A stretch of 64,000 bases of DNA from Labilibacter marinus (GTDB lineage: Bacteria; Bacteroidota; Bacteroidia; Bacteroidales; Marinilabiliaceae), in NCBI RefSeq assembly GCF_001659685.2, contig NZ_LXYE02000049.1, positions 50,705-114,704 of the forward strand. Reading direction: 5' to 3'. The notes under the pieces were generated by a model, which was not told where the DNA came from, did no database searches, and saw only the letters and a list, made by a program, of their open reading frames with translations. Positions 18,018-27,900 of this stretch are shown one piece after another; within the stretch, counting starts at the first letter, position 1, and each line of letters begins with the position of its first letter. The position numbers and the translations under genes are program-made.

Positions 18018-19076
18018 ATACTTTTAAAAATATCATTATTACTTCTTATTGTCACGGTTAGCTGTCAAGCCCCAAAACAAAAAAAAGAGGTAGGGAAAAC
18101 GGAAAAAAATAAGATGGAGTTACCTCAATCAGAAGATGCGCTTTTAGAAGGTTTGTCAAAGGCTATTTGTTATTCGGGCTTTCGCAGTGGTCAGCATCCC
18201 GATAGAGGAGAGGGAGCTAAAAATCCATCATACGAAGAAATACTGGAGGACTTAACTATCCTTTCTCAGGACTCTATGTTTCAGCTAATACGCTTGTACG
18301 ACAGTGGTGTAAACTCCAAAATGGTACTTAAAGTAATACAGGAGAATAATATCAACATGAAGGTATTATTAGGAATATGGCTGGATGCTGAGTTAAGTGC
18401 ACACGAAACCTGCGAATGGCTAACAGAACCTATACCTAAAGCAGAGCTCGATAGTAACAAAGAGAAAAACAAAAAGGAAATAGCACAAGGTATACGTTTG
18501 GCCAATGCCTATCCTCAAATAGTTTGTGCAGTAAATGTTGGTAATGAATCTTTAGTAGAGTGGAACGATCATAAAGTAGATACAGACTCCATCATAAGCT
18601 ATGTAAATCATATTAAAAGTGAGATAGAACAAGCCGTTACTGTGGCTGATAATTATAAATGGTGGGTAAATCATGGTGCAGACTTAGCTCAGGCAGTGGA
18701 TTTTGTTTCTATTCATGTTTATCCCGTGTGGGAAGGAAAAGATTTGGAAGAAGGCATTAGCTACACCATTGAAAATGTAAAGGAAGTTCAAGCGGCATTA
18801 CCTGGTAGACCTATCGTTATAACCGAAGCAGGTTGGGCAACTATTGCTTCAGAATTTGGAGAAAGAGCTAGTGAAGAGAAGCAGTTGAAGTATTATAACT
18901 GGATGATGGATTGGAGTAAAGAGAATAATATCACCACTTTCTTTTTTGAAGCCTTTGACGAAGATTGGAAAGGAAATACGGCTAACCCTTTGGGTGCGGA
19001 AAAACATTGGGGAATTTTCACCGTGGACAGAAAGCCTAAGTTAGTTATGCAGGAGTTTTATCCAGCACTAAAATAA
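18012..19076 (+). CDS. GH17-family beta-1,3-glucanase lipoprotein
   Basis: 354 residues from the ATG at 18012. An upstream in-frame ORF extension would bury the signal peptide. The lipoprotein signal is MKILLKISLLLLIVTVSC, followed by a Lys/Glu-rich linker. The GH17 domain begins at about 53 (AICYSGFRSGQHPDRGEG), with acid/base E179 in NVGNESLVEW and nucleophile E272 in VITEAGWAT. It is closely related to the preceding cytosolic GH17 apart from the signal and linker. It probably acts in the periplasm or on the outer membrane, on glucan oligosaccharides delivered by SusCD. Confidence 0.9.
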   Translation: MKILLKISLLLLIVTVSCQAPKQKKEVGKTEKNKMELPQSEDALLEGLSKAICYSGFRSGQHPDRGEGAKNPSYEEILEDLTILSQDSMFQLIRLYDSGVNSKMVLKVIQENNINMKVLLGIWLDAELSAHETCEWLTEPIPKAELDSNKEKNKKEIAQGIRLANAYPQIVCAVNVGNESLVEWNDHKVDTDSIISYVNHIKSEIEQAVTVADNYKWWVNHGADLAQAVDFVSIHVYPVWEGKDLEEGISYTIENVKEVQAALPGRPIVITEAGWATIASEFGERASEEKQLKYYNWMMDWSKENNITTFFFEAFDEDWKGNTANPLGAEKHWGIFTVDRKPKLVMQEFYPALK

Positions 19077-19143
19077 AGAGTGTAAAAACACGTGAGATGG
19101 ACCATCAGTGAATACCTAGAACTTATAATTAAAATCTACATAT

Positions 19144-20568
19144 ATGGCACATGATAAATCAGTACAAGTGAATAAAGTACCCTTTGGACAAAAGGTAGCC
19201 TTTGGAATGGGAATGCTTGCCAACCAAATGTTTCCTGCGGTACTTAGTATTTTTATGGTTGTTCTAGTTCAGGATCTTGGTTTTCCTGGATGGATGTGGG
19301 GGATATTGTTCTTTGTGCCTCGCGTGTTCGACTCTTTAACAGATCCCATTATGGGCTTCATCTCAGACAATACAAAATCGCGCTGGGGAAGACGAAGACA
19401 ATATGTATTTATCGGAGCCATCATTCTAGGTATTTCTTTTGTTGCCATGTGGCAGTTATATCGCCAAAATGGAGTGGATTATAATTTTATATACTTTCTT
19501 ATTCTGTCGCTAGTGTTTTATTTAGGCCTAACTATTTTTAGTGTGCCTTACGTGGCTATGGGTTACGAAATGAGTACCGACTTTCATGAACGAACAAGTA
19601 TCATGGCAGTAGCACAATGGATTGGTCAATGGGCCTGGGTTGTTGCGCCTTGGTTTTGGGTATTTATGTACGACCAAACTTGGTTTGCATCGGCAGAAAT
19701 TGCCACCAGAGAACTAGCCATATGGGTGGGGATTGTGTGTATGCTTTTCGCTATGGTTCCAGCCATATTCCTAAAAAGTAAATCCACGGTTAATGAAGAT
19801 TATGTGCCTTTAACTATAAAAAATGTAGGTGGTGGATTAAGAGAAATTCTGAAAGGCTTTATTGAAGCTTTTAAATCAAAACCATTTGTAAAACTTTGTG
19901 TTTCTACCTTTTTTATCTTCAATGCATTCAATACTATTGCTGCATTTTCTTTCTTTATTATAGTGTATTATCTGTTTAACGGGGATACAGGTGCAGCGGG
20001 TATTTGGCCTACTCTTTTTGGTAGTATAGCCTCTTTGGTCACCACTTTTCTGGTTATACCAATTGTGGCCCGAATGTCAAAAATAATGGGAAAGAAAAAG
20101 GCATTTATCCTATCGCAAGGTATTTCCATTATTGGTTACATCATGTTATGGTTTCTATTTATACCGGGCAAACCATATATGTTCATTTATGCCTTGCCTT
20201 TTTTCTCATTCGGTATTGGTAGTCTTTTTACATTGATGATGTCGATGACAGCAGATGTAATTGATTTAGATGAACTCAACACAGGTAAACGACGCGAGGG
20301 GATATTCGGGGCTATTTATTGGTGGATGGTAAAGTTTGGTTTTGCTATTGCTGGATTAGCCAGTGGAGCCATTATGTCGGCAGTGGGTTTCGATGCTGAT
20401 CTGACCATTCAACCAGAAGATGCTATAACAGGGCTCCGTGCTTTTTATACAGGCATACCCATTGCAGGAACCTTAATTGCCATTATTGTGATGCGTAATT
20501 ATGATGTTACCGAAGAACGAGCCAACGAAATAAGAGCTGCTTTAGTGAAGCGAAAAGAGGAATCTTAG
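19144..20568 (+). CDS. GPH-family (MelB-type) sugar:cation symporter
   Basis: 474 residues with about 12 hydrophobic membrane segments. DSLTDPIMGFISDNTKSRWG followed by RRR is the diagnostic loop after helix 2 of the glycoside-pentoside-hexuronide:cation symporter family. It is placed between the periplasmic GH17 and GH30 genes and the cytosolic phosphorylase and GH17s sit upstream. The inferred task is to carry laminaribiose, gentiobiose or short gluco-oligosaccharides across the inner membrane. The substrate cannot be read from sequence. Confidence 0.88.
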   Translation: MAHDKSVQVNKVPFGQKVAFGMGMLANQMFPAVLSIFMVVLVQDLGFPGWMWGILFFVPRVFDSLTDPIMGFISDNTKSRWGRRRQYVFIGAIILGISFVAMWQLYRQNGVDYNFIYFLILSLVFYLGLTIFSVPYVAMGYEMSTDFHERTSIMAVAQWIGQWAWVVAPWFWVFMYDQTWFASAEIATRELAIWVGIVCMLFAMVPAIFLKSKSTVNEDYVPLTIKNVGGGLREILKGFIEAFKSKPFVKLCVSTFFIFNAFNTIAAFSFFIIVYYLFNGDTGAAGIWPTLFGSIASLVTTFLVIPIVARMSKIMGKKKAFILSQGISIIGYIMLWFLFIPGKPYMFIYALPFFSFGIGSLFTLMMSMTADVIDLDELNTGKRREGIFGAIYWWMVKFGFAIAGLASGAIMSAVGFDADLTIQPEDAITGLRAFYTGIPIAGTLIAIIVMRNYDVTEERANEIRAALVKRKEES

Positions 20569-20589
20569 AACTAATACTCCATTGAAATG

Positions 20590-20603
20590 AGCATTATAAT
20601 GCT
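20590..20603. repeat. Perfect 14-bp palindrome in the GH30 leader
   Basis: AGCATTATAATGCT reads identically on both strands. It lies 22 bases after the symporter stop codon and about 150 bases before the GH30 start, in a 186-bp gap without genes. Operator-like; function not shown. Confidence 0.35.
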
Positions 20604-20735
20604 ATTCTTTTACGTTTACTCGTCGATATTTTACGTCTTGATTAACCGCAAAAACACTAAAATTATTTAACGCTAATCTCAAAGTAAAATTGGTATAACA
20701 ATCAAATCATAAAACAATCTTGAAGCTTGCCTCAG

Positions 20736-20757
20736 GATACTAATTTTTAAAACCATG
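20736..20757 (+). promoter_or_regulatory. Shared start-proximal motif, copy C
   Basis: GATACTAATTTTTAAAA (20736-20752) ends two bases before the GH30 ATG at 20755. Sixteen bases are identical to copy A upstream of the phosphorylase. Confidence 0.5.
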
Positions 20758-22230
20758 AAAACTACCACTTTCATTACATTAATTCTCATTATTATGAGCT
20801 GTACTTCCCAAAATAACCTGGAGGTTGAGGTGTACGAAACATCAGCCAGTGGGAAAAAACTTGAACAAGTAAGCGAATTCAAAAAAAGTGAAAATCCAGT
20901 AACTGTTAAAATTATTCCGGAATCAAAATACCAAACCATTACTGGTTTTGGAGGATCATTTACGGAGGCATCGGCTTATCTTTTAAATCAGCTGAGTAAA
21001 GAAAACAGAGAAAAAATATTAAACGCTTATTTCTCCGACCAAGGAGCTGCTTATTCCTTAACAAGAACGCATATTAATTCTTGCGATTTTTCCTTGAGTA
21101 ACTATTCCTATGCACCTGTTGAGGGAGATAAGGATTTGGAACATTTCTCTATTGAAGAGGACCTGGATGATATTATTCCCATGATTAAAGAAGCCATGGC
21201 TATCTCTACTGATGGATTTAAAATTATGTCTTCGCCATGGACAGCTCCGCCGTGGATGAAAGATAATAAGGATTGGCGTGGCGGTAAGTTATTGCCAGAG
21301 TATTACGATACTTGGGCTTTATTTTTCTCAAAATATATTGATGCCTATAAAGCTGAGGGAATAGACATTTGGGGATTAACAGTAGAGAACGAACCATTAG
21401 GAAATAACAACAACTGGGAAAGCATGCATTTTTCTCCTGAAGAAATGGTGGATTTTGTTAATCACCACATGGGACCTCAATTAGAAAAAACACATCCCGA
21501 TGTGAAAATTTATGGTTATGATCAAAACCGAGGAGAGGAATTAAAAGAATGGGCAAAAGTGATGTATAAAGATGAAGAATCATCCAAATACTTTGATGGA
21601 ATGGCTATTCATTGGTATGGCAGTACCTACGATTGGTTTCCAGAATCATTGAATTTTACCCACGAATTGGCTCCGCAAAAATCTATCATTAACTCAGAAG
21701 CTTGTGTGGATGCTGAAGTACCACATTGGCAAGATGATGCCTGGTACTGGTCGAAAGAGGCTACCGATTGGGGTTGGGATTGGGCGCCTGATGACCAAAA
21801 GCATTTACATCCTAAGTATGTACCTGTTTACCGTTATGCCAGAAATATTATTGGCAGTTTAAATAACATGGTTGATGGATGGATTGATTGGAATATGGTG
21901 TTAGACAGACAAGGTGGCCCTAATTGGTTTAAAAATTGGTGTGTAGCGCCCGTTATTGTTGATCCGGATAAAGATGAAGTCTACTTTACGCCATTGTATT
22001 ATACCATGGCTCACTTTAGCAAATACATCCGACCAGGAGCCAAAAGAATAGGATTTGAAACTTCAGAAACAGGATTGATGGTAACCGCCATTCAAAATCC
22101 AGATGAGTCCATTGTACTTGTTGTTTTAAACATGGATTCAACACCAGCTGATATTAATATTTCGTTGCACGATAAAACAGTTGACCTATCAATTGAAGGA
22201 AATGCCATTCAGTCAATAGTCATAAAGTAG
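20755..22230 (+). CDS. GH30-family glucanase, probably beta-1,6-glucanase, lipoprotein
   Basis: 491 residues. The N-terminus MKTTTFITLILIIMSC is a lipoprotein signal. The GH30 core is clear: TITGFGGSFTEASAYLL, SPWTAPPWMKDNKDWRGG, acid/base E213 in LTVENEPLGN and nucleophile E315 in INSEACVDAE. A C-terminal beta-sandwich (SETGLMVTAIQNPDESIVLVV) completes the fold. GH30 subfamilies 1 and 3 include beta-glucosidases and endo-beta-1,6-glucanases. In a laminarin-type PUL, removal of beta-1,6-linked branches is the likely task. The subfamily is not determined. Confidence 0.9.
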   Translation: MKTTTFITLILIIMSCTSQNNLEVEVYETSASGKKLEQVSEFKKSENPVTVKIIPESKYQTITGFGGSFTEASAYLLNQLSKENREKILNAYFSDQGAAYSLTRTHINSCDFSLSNYSYAPVEGDKDLEHFSIEEDLDDIIPMIKEAMAISTDGFKIMSSPWTAPPWMKDNKDWRGGKLLPEYYDTWALFFSKYIDAYKAEGIDIWGLTVENEPLGNNNNWESMHFSPEEMVDFVNHHMGPQLEKTHPDVKIYGYDQNRGEELKEWAKVMYKDEESSKYFDGMAIHWYGSTYDWFPESLNFTHELAPQKSIINSEACVDAEVPHWQDDAWYWSKEATDWGWDWAPDDQKHLHPKYVPVYRYARNIIGSLNNMVDGWIDWNMVLDRQGGPNWFKNWCVAPVIVDPDKDEVYFTPLYYTMAHFSKYIRPGAKRIGFETSETGLMVTAIQNPDESIVLVVLNMDSTPADINISLHDKTVDLSIEGNAIQSIVIK

Positions 22231-22367
22231 AGAGTGTATTTTGTGTGTAGTATAAAATCACAAAATGAGGTTTTTGTGAGGTGCAGAAAGGCTATATAAT
22301 ACATATATAATCTAGCTTGCATACGATAATGATTGAATAATTATGAGATAAAATGAGTATAGCTAAA

Positions 22368-22382
22368 GCATATTAAATATGC
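22368..22382. repeat. 15-bp palindrome in the GH3 leader
   Basis: GCATATT-A-AATATGC is a perfect dyad, 36 bases before the GH3 start codon. It follows the same pattern as the other PUL gaps, each of which carries a dyad. Function unknown. Confidence 0.35.
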
Positions 22383-22396
22383 ATTCTGGCTATCAA

Positions 22397-22423
22397 GTTT
22401 TGCTAATTTTTAGACATATGAAA
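22397..22423 (+). promoter_or_regulatory. Shared start-proximal motif, copy D
   Basis: GTTTTGCTAATTTTTAGACA (22397-22416) runs into TATGAAA at the GH3 start (22418). It matches copy B at 25 of 27 positions. Confidence 0.55.
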
Positions 22424-24685
22424 CGGAGCAATTTTTTAATTACCTTATTAACTGGAGCACTTGTTTTAAGTAGTTGTGTATCCAATAAACCTGCGGAAAG
22501 AGCAGACGAGATTGATAAAAAAGTGAATGCTTTACTAGCGCAAATGACCATTGAAGAAAAGGTGGGGCAGATGGTTCAGTACAATGGTTTTTACGATGCC
22601 ACAGGACCAGCACCATCCGAAGGTAATGCACAGGAAAAATACGACAATCTAAAAAAAGGCGGCGTAGGTTCGTTTTTAAATGTGAGAGGTGCAAAACAAG
22701 TAAGAGCATTGCAAAAAATAGCCGTAGAAGAAACCCGATTGGGGATTCCGCTTATCTTCGGTTTAGATGTGATTCATGGTCATAAAACGTTATCGCCTAT
22801 TCCATTGGCTGAATCGGCCAGTTGGGACATGCAGGCCATTAAAAAATCAGCTCGCGTTGCTGCTATCGAGGCTTCTGCCATTGGTATTAACTGGACTTTT
22901 GCTCCTATGGTTGATATTTACAGAGATGCCCGTTGGGGACGAGTGATGGAAGGTGCTGGCGAAGATCCTTACTTGGGCGCTAAAATTGGTGTAGCTCGAA
23001 TCAAAGGTTTTCAAGGAGACGATTTATCGGCCCATAATACCATTGCAGCTTGTGCCAAACATTTTGCGGGTTATGGTTTTGTAGAAGCAGGGAAGGAGTA
23101 TAATACCGTTGATTTTGGAACTTCTACTTTATACAATATAGTACTGCCTCCGTTTAAGGCGGCTGTTGATGCCGATGTAAAAACAGTGATGAATGCCTTT
23201 AATATTGTAAACGGCGTTCCTTCTACTGGAAACAAGTTTTTACAACGCGATATTTTAAAAGGTAAATGGGGATTTAAAGGTTATGTAATATCAGACTGGG
23301 CTAGTGGTGCCGAAATGGTGAATCATGGTTTTGCTGCTGACTTAAAAGAGGCTTCATTACATGCAGCAGAGGCTGGCTGCGATATGGATATGGAATCGTA
23401 TACTTACGTTAATCACTTGGTTGATTTGGTTGAAGAAGGGAAAGTAAATGTTTCTATTGTTGACGAAGCTGTTGGACGTATTCTAAGAGTGAAATATGAA
23501 TTAGGCTTATTCGATGATCCTTATAAATACTGCGATGAAGCCAGAGAAAAGGAACTGTTGTATCACGATGATCATCAAGCAGCAGCTTTAGATATGGCAC
23601 ACAAATCAGTTGTGCTTTTAAAAAATGAAGGAGGCATTTTGCCTTTAGCAAAAGATCAAAAGAAGATAGCTGTTATTGGAGCTTTAGCGGATGACAAAAC
23701 AAGTATGCTCGGAAGTTGGAGAATTGGATCTGACGATGGAACGGCTGTATCGGTGTTAGAGGGTTTAAATAAACATACCGCTAACTATACTTATGCCAAA
23801 GGTGCCGATGTGGTAGCAGGCGATGTAAATTTTGTTTTTCATTTAAACGAAAATACTACTGATAAAAGTGGATTTAAGGAAGCGATTCAGTTGGCTAAAA
23901 AGTCCGAAGTTGTGGTGATGGTATTAGGCGAGCATGGTTTCCATTCGGGAGAAGCCCGCAGCCGTACTAAAATTGATTTACCAGGGGTTCAGCAGCAATT
24001 ACTGGAAGAGGTATATAAGGTAAACCAGAATATTGTATTGGTGTTAACCAATGGTCGCCCTTTAGCTTTGCCTTGGGCAGCAGATAATATTCCAGCCATT
24101 GTTGAAACTTGGCAATTGGGTACACAATCGGGTAATGCCATCGCAGATGTATTGTTCGGTGCTTATAATCCTTCGGGTAAATTGCCAATGAGCTTTCCTC
24201 GAAGCGTTGGTCAGTGTCCTATTTATTACAACAAATTTAGCACGGGTCGTCCAGTCAATGCCGAGAAAAATGTATTCTGGTCGCACTATACCGATGAGGA
24301 AAATGATCCTTTATATGCATTTGGTTATGGACTTAGTTATACCACCTTTGAATATGCCGATTTAAAGATTGATGACGCTAACCCAAAAGCCATTAAAGTA
24401 TCGGTTAAGGTGACTAATACAGGCGGTGTATCGGGAGAAGAAGTCACTCAATTATACATTCGCGATAAAGCAGCCTCTGTAGTTCGCCCAATCAAAGAAT
24501 TAAAAGGATTCGAGAAATATACCTTGGCCGCTAACGAATCGAAAGAAGTAACATTTACCTTAACAGATGCCGAACTAGGTTTTTACGATAACCAAGGCAA
24601 CTTTATAGTAGAACCAGGTATGTTTGATGTGATGGTGGGCACCAGCTCTGTAAAAGGATTAAGCGGAAGCTTTGAATTAAAATAA
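22418..24685 (+). CDS. bglX: GH3 beta-glucosidase (BglX-like) lipoprotein
   Basis: 755 residues from the ATG at 22418, chosen because it gives a lipoprotein signal (MKRSNFLITLLTGALVLSSC). The GH3 N-terminal barrel has KHFAGYG and the nucleophile D293 in VISDWASG. The GH3 C-terminal sandwich follows (SVVLLKNEGGILPLAKDQKK), and then a fibronectin-III-like domain (VKVTNTGGVSGEEVTQLYIRD). It releases glucose from the non-reducing ends of beta-gluco-oligosaccharides in the periplasm and is the last gene of the PUL. A terminator follows 30 bp later. Confidence 0.93.
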   Translation: MKRSNFLITLLTGALVLSSCVSNKPAERADEIDKKVNALLAQMTIEEKVGQMVQYNGFYDATGPAPSEGNAQEKYDNLKKGGVGSFLNVRGAKQVRALQKIAVEETRLGIPLIFGLDVIHGHKTLSPIPLAESASWDMQAIKKSARVAAIEASAIGINWTFAPMVDIYRDARWGRVMEGAGEDPYLGAKIGVARIKGFQGDDLSAHNTIAACAKHFAGYGFVEAGKEYNTVDFGTSTLYNIVLPPFKAAVDADVKTVMNAFNIVNGVPSTGNKFLQRDILKGKWGFKGYVISDWASGAEMVNHGFAADLKEASLHAAEAGCDMDMESYTYVNHLVDLVEEGKVNVSIVDEAVGRILRVKYELGLFDDPYKYCDEAREKELLYHDDHQAAALDMAHKSVVLLKNEGGILPLAKDQKKIAVIGALADDKTSMLGSWRIGSDDGTAVSVLEGLNKHTANYTYAKGADVVAGDVNFVFHLNENTTDKSGFKEAIQLAKKSEVVVMVLGEHGFHSGEARSRTKIDLPGVQQQLLEEVYKVNQNIVLVLTNGRPLALPWAADNIPAIVETWQLGTQSGNAIADVLFGAYNPSGKLPMSFPRSVGQCPIYYNKFSTGRPVNAEKNVFWSHYTDEENDPLYAFGYGLSYTTFEYADLKIDDANPKAIKVSVKVTNTGGVSGEEVTQLYIRDKAASVVRPIKELKGFEKYTLAANESKEVTFTLTDAELGFYDNQGNFIVEPGMFDVMVGTSSVKGLSGSFELK

Positions 24686-24715
24686 TTATTGTCACTCTAA
24701 AACAACTACTACCAC

Positions 24716-24760
24716 AAGAGGCTGTCTCAAATGAGACAGCCTCTTTTATTATTTTAAAAT
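24716..24760 (+). terminator. Rho-independent terminator of the PUL
   Basis: The perfect 14-bp stem AAGAGGCTGTCTCA / TGAGACAGCCTCTT (24716-24729 and 24732-24745) has a 2-base AA loop. It is followed by TTATTATTTT. It marks the end of the + strand PUL transcript. Confidence 0.9.
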
Positions 24761-24963
24761 TTTTAAGAACCGATATCTAGAATAATTTATCCCCACTCTG
24801 ATTTCCTAATCCTGGGTAATTAGCTTAACTATTAAACCAATATTGCGCTGACACAGCTACAAAGTCAAGAGATTTATTACTTTAGCTCGTTATGAGGTAG
24901 ACACACTGTTTTATTTAGTACTTGGTATTTTTAGCGACTCAACAAAGTTTATGGTTTCTTAAA

Positions 24964-27900
24964 TTATGATGTTTTTGTATTTATTGCTCCTTCAATTGTA
25001 TCATTATTTAAATACAACGCTCCACTAACCTCTAATCTACCAACGTAATTATCATCAAAGGTTCTTCCACCTATAATTTGCTTTTCACCCAAGATTGACC
25101 ATACTATTCTTAATTTATTTTCTTCTAAAAATTCAACAAAAGAATCTTTTTTTATTAGAAAATATGACTTGGTATTGTTGTATACATGGGTATCAAAACA
25201 GATTAATTCTCCATTAGCATTCCTAAACTCACCCTCATTTGTACTATATTCTAAATTCATTTTTTCAAAGAGTCTTTTGCAAGGCTTTAAGAAACCAACT
25301 GAATCATCTTTAGATTTATCAATTTCTTTTGACCAACCATAATCTTCCGTTGGAACAATCACTTTACAAATAAACTCACCAGTGTTTCTATCATTTACAT
25401 CTTGTTCTTCAATGCCACCATAATATTCCGTTTCAAAATATTTATAAGCTGGCGACCAATAATATTCACGATTGAATAATTCAGACCTCTCATTTGTCTT
25501 AGGCATCCAATCTCCCATAAAATCTTGTTCACAAGCCCAGTTTTTAAACTTATCAAAATCTGATTCAGACACCAAATAGCCGTTAATATGACTCCAAAGG
25601 CGCTTATGAGCGTAATCCCATTTTTCTTCTCCAATTTTTTTTGGTTCCGCCCATTCTGGATTTCCTTTTAAAACCAACCAATCTACATCATCAGTATCTT
25701 TTACTTGAACCAAATTCTCATATAATGGTAATTCCTCTCGGTTTTTAACCCACTCAGAATTCGAACAATCCCAATTAAAAATATTTCTATTCTCCCACCA
25801 AAAATTAGAAAACTCATCTTCACTATAGATACCTGTCTTTGATAATATTATGGATGGTTCTATGTCTCTTATTGTTGGCTCCCATGGCCCTACATATGGA
25901 TCTTCCTTGTCATTATTAAAACTACAACTTTCATACTTTTTAAAATTATCAGATACTCTGGCTACCATTTCATGAAGTGCAATCCATTGATATTTTTTTC
26001 CAATTCTTTCAATTGTTGCACCACCTCTTCCGTAATAATCTAAATCATTATCGTACTTTCCATGTTTCTTAGAATCGTAACCATATTTATCAAATATCCA
26101 CTTAACCGATAGATTACTTAGAGCATTTTCATCAACATCCCATGCACTTAATGCACTTTGAAATGTATACCTACCAAAATCACCATAACTACAAATGCCT
26201 CTACCATATTCTGTAACCATCGAACTTAAAATTTTATTTTGAGCGGCATGGTGCTGTTTGAAACCCTTTGATCCATAATCAATTTTATATTTATTGTCAA
26301 TTTCCTCGTTTGAAGGTAACTTATCAGGAAATAAACTTTTATAAGGTGGTTGAACTATACTAATATCAAATGAAAGCTTGCAACCTTTATAATTTGCATA
26401 CTCTATTACGCCTCTTGCATAATCACGAAGTAGCGCATGTGGATATATTTCATCTTTTTCTTTAAATATTTTTGTGAAAATATATTCGCTTAACCTGGAT
26501 AGATCTTCACTATTTGAAGACCTAAGAGAACAGCCATATGCTACCGCAAATAATCGTTCATATACATATGGGTCATTCACATCTTCAAATAACTCTAGTA
26601 ATTCAACAATTAAATGAAGTCTGTTTTGAAGTATAGAAACTAAAGCTTTTGTCGCACAATCTCTTAGTTGTCGATTTGTAGTAGTATGAAACCAAGCTAA
26701 TGTGATACTTGATAATTTTATTGATTCATCTGAAATATGAGATTTATCGCCATTACTCCATGCCCAATCTATCAGCCGCTTAACTGTTGATTCATCACTG
26801 TATTTATACTTTAAGGATTGAGACCAACCTGCATCTCGGTCTGCCAATGAGAATTGCATTAAGTGATTATGCAGAGAATACGCATTAAAGTAATGCTTTG
26901 GTATAGCTGTAATTGCAAGAATTGTTTCCCAGAAAAAGTCATAAGTTCCCTGATAACTAGAAACATGTTCGTTGACATAATCCCTTGATTCATCAGTGAT
27001 GGTTTCAATTTTTCGCCAAAGTAAGCTTTCGACAAAAGATTCAATTATGGTATAATTATCTTTAAAAGCTGGCACGAAATTAAAAAAATCTATACCCGTA
27101 ACTTCAGGAATTTGTATTGAGAAAGCATCTATGAGTCCTCTATTAATATTAATTGCATGTTCATCTTGTATGTACTCATACAATTGACCTTCCGTTTCAA
27201 ATTCAAGTTCTAATTTGGGGTGTTTTTCGATTAAAAACTGAGCCATTAAGTGATCTTCAAATCTTTCATATGCCAGATATATTCCATCTTCAGGATCCTT
27301 GTCTGGGTTCCAGAAAAGATTTAATGAGAAAATTCCTTCTTTAATTAATTCATCTAAAAATCCTCTCGTATTAATGAATATTGAAACCGTATCTTCTACT
27401 ATTTCATAAGCTTTTTCATATGGCACATATCGAACTTTGTTTTCAACCTTATATAAAACGACCTTCTCAATAGATTTTTTCACAAGATTTATTCTTTCAG
27501 AATAATCAAGTCTATTAGGGTTTGCAAGTTTTATATTAATACTATTGATAAAGAAATTAATAATTGATGATATACCTTGTAAACCATCAGGAATACGTGT
27601 TAATCCAGATTTGTTTAACCCATCACAAAATAATTTCAGGAATAGTGGATTTTGAAACTCAGGATGTAATAAAGGTATATTTGGTTGTTCAATATTGTAA
27701 TTGTCAAAAAACAATTTACTTGCTTCGTATTCAACGCTTCTAAATCCATGCAAAGTTTGTTCTATTACTCCCAAAGAATTTATTCGATCTTGTGGGAAAA
27801 TTAGTTTTTTGTATGATGTGCGAATAGATAATACTAAACCAAGCCATTCATATGATTTTACCTCTTCAACAAAACTATTAATAAAATTTAGCCAACACTT

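Noticed and set aside
24686..24963. A further gene between the PUL terminator and the NTPase
   Set aside because: No ORF with a plausible start or composition; only the terminator is supported.
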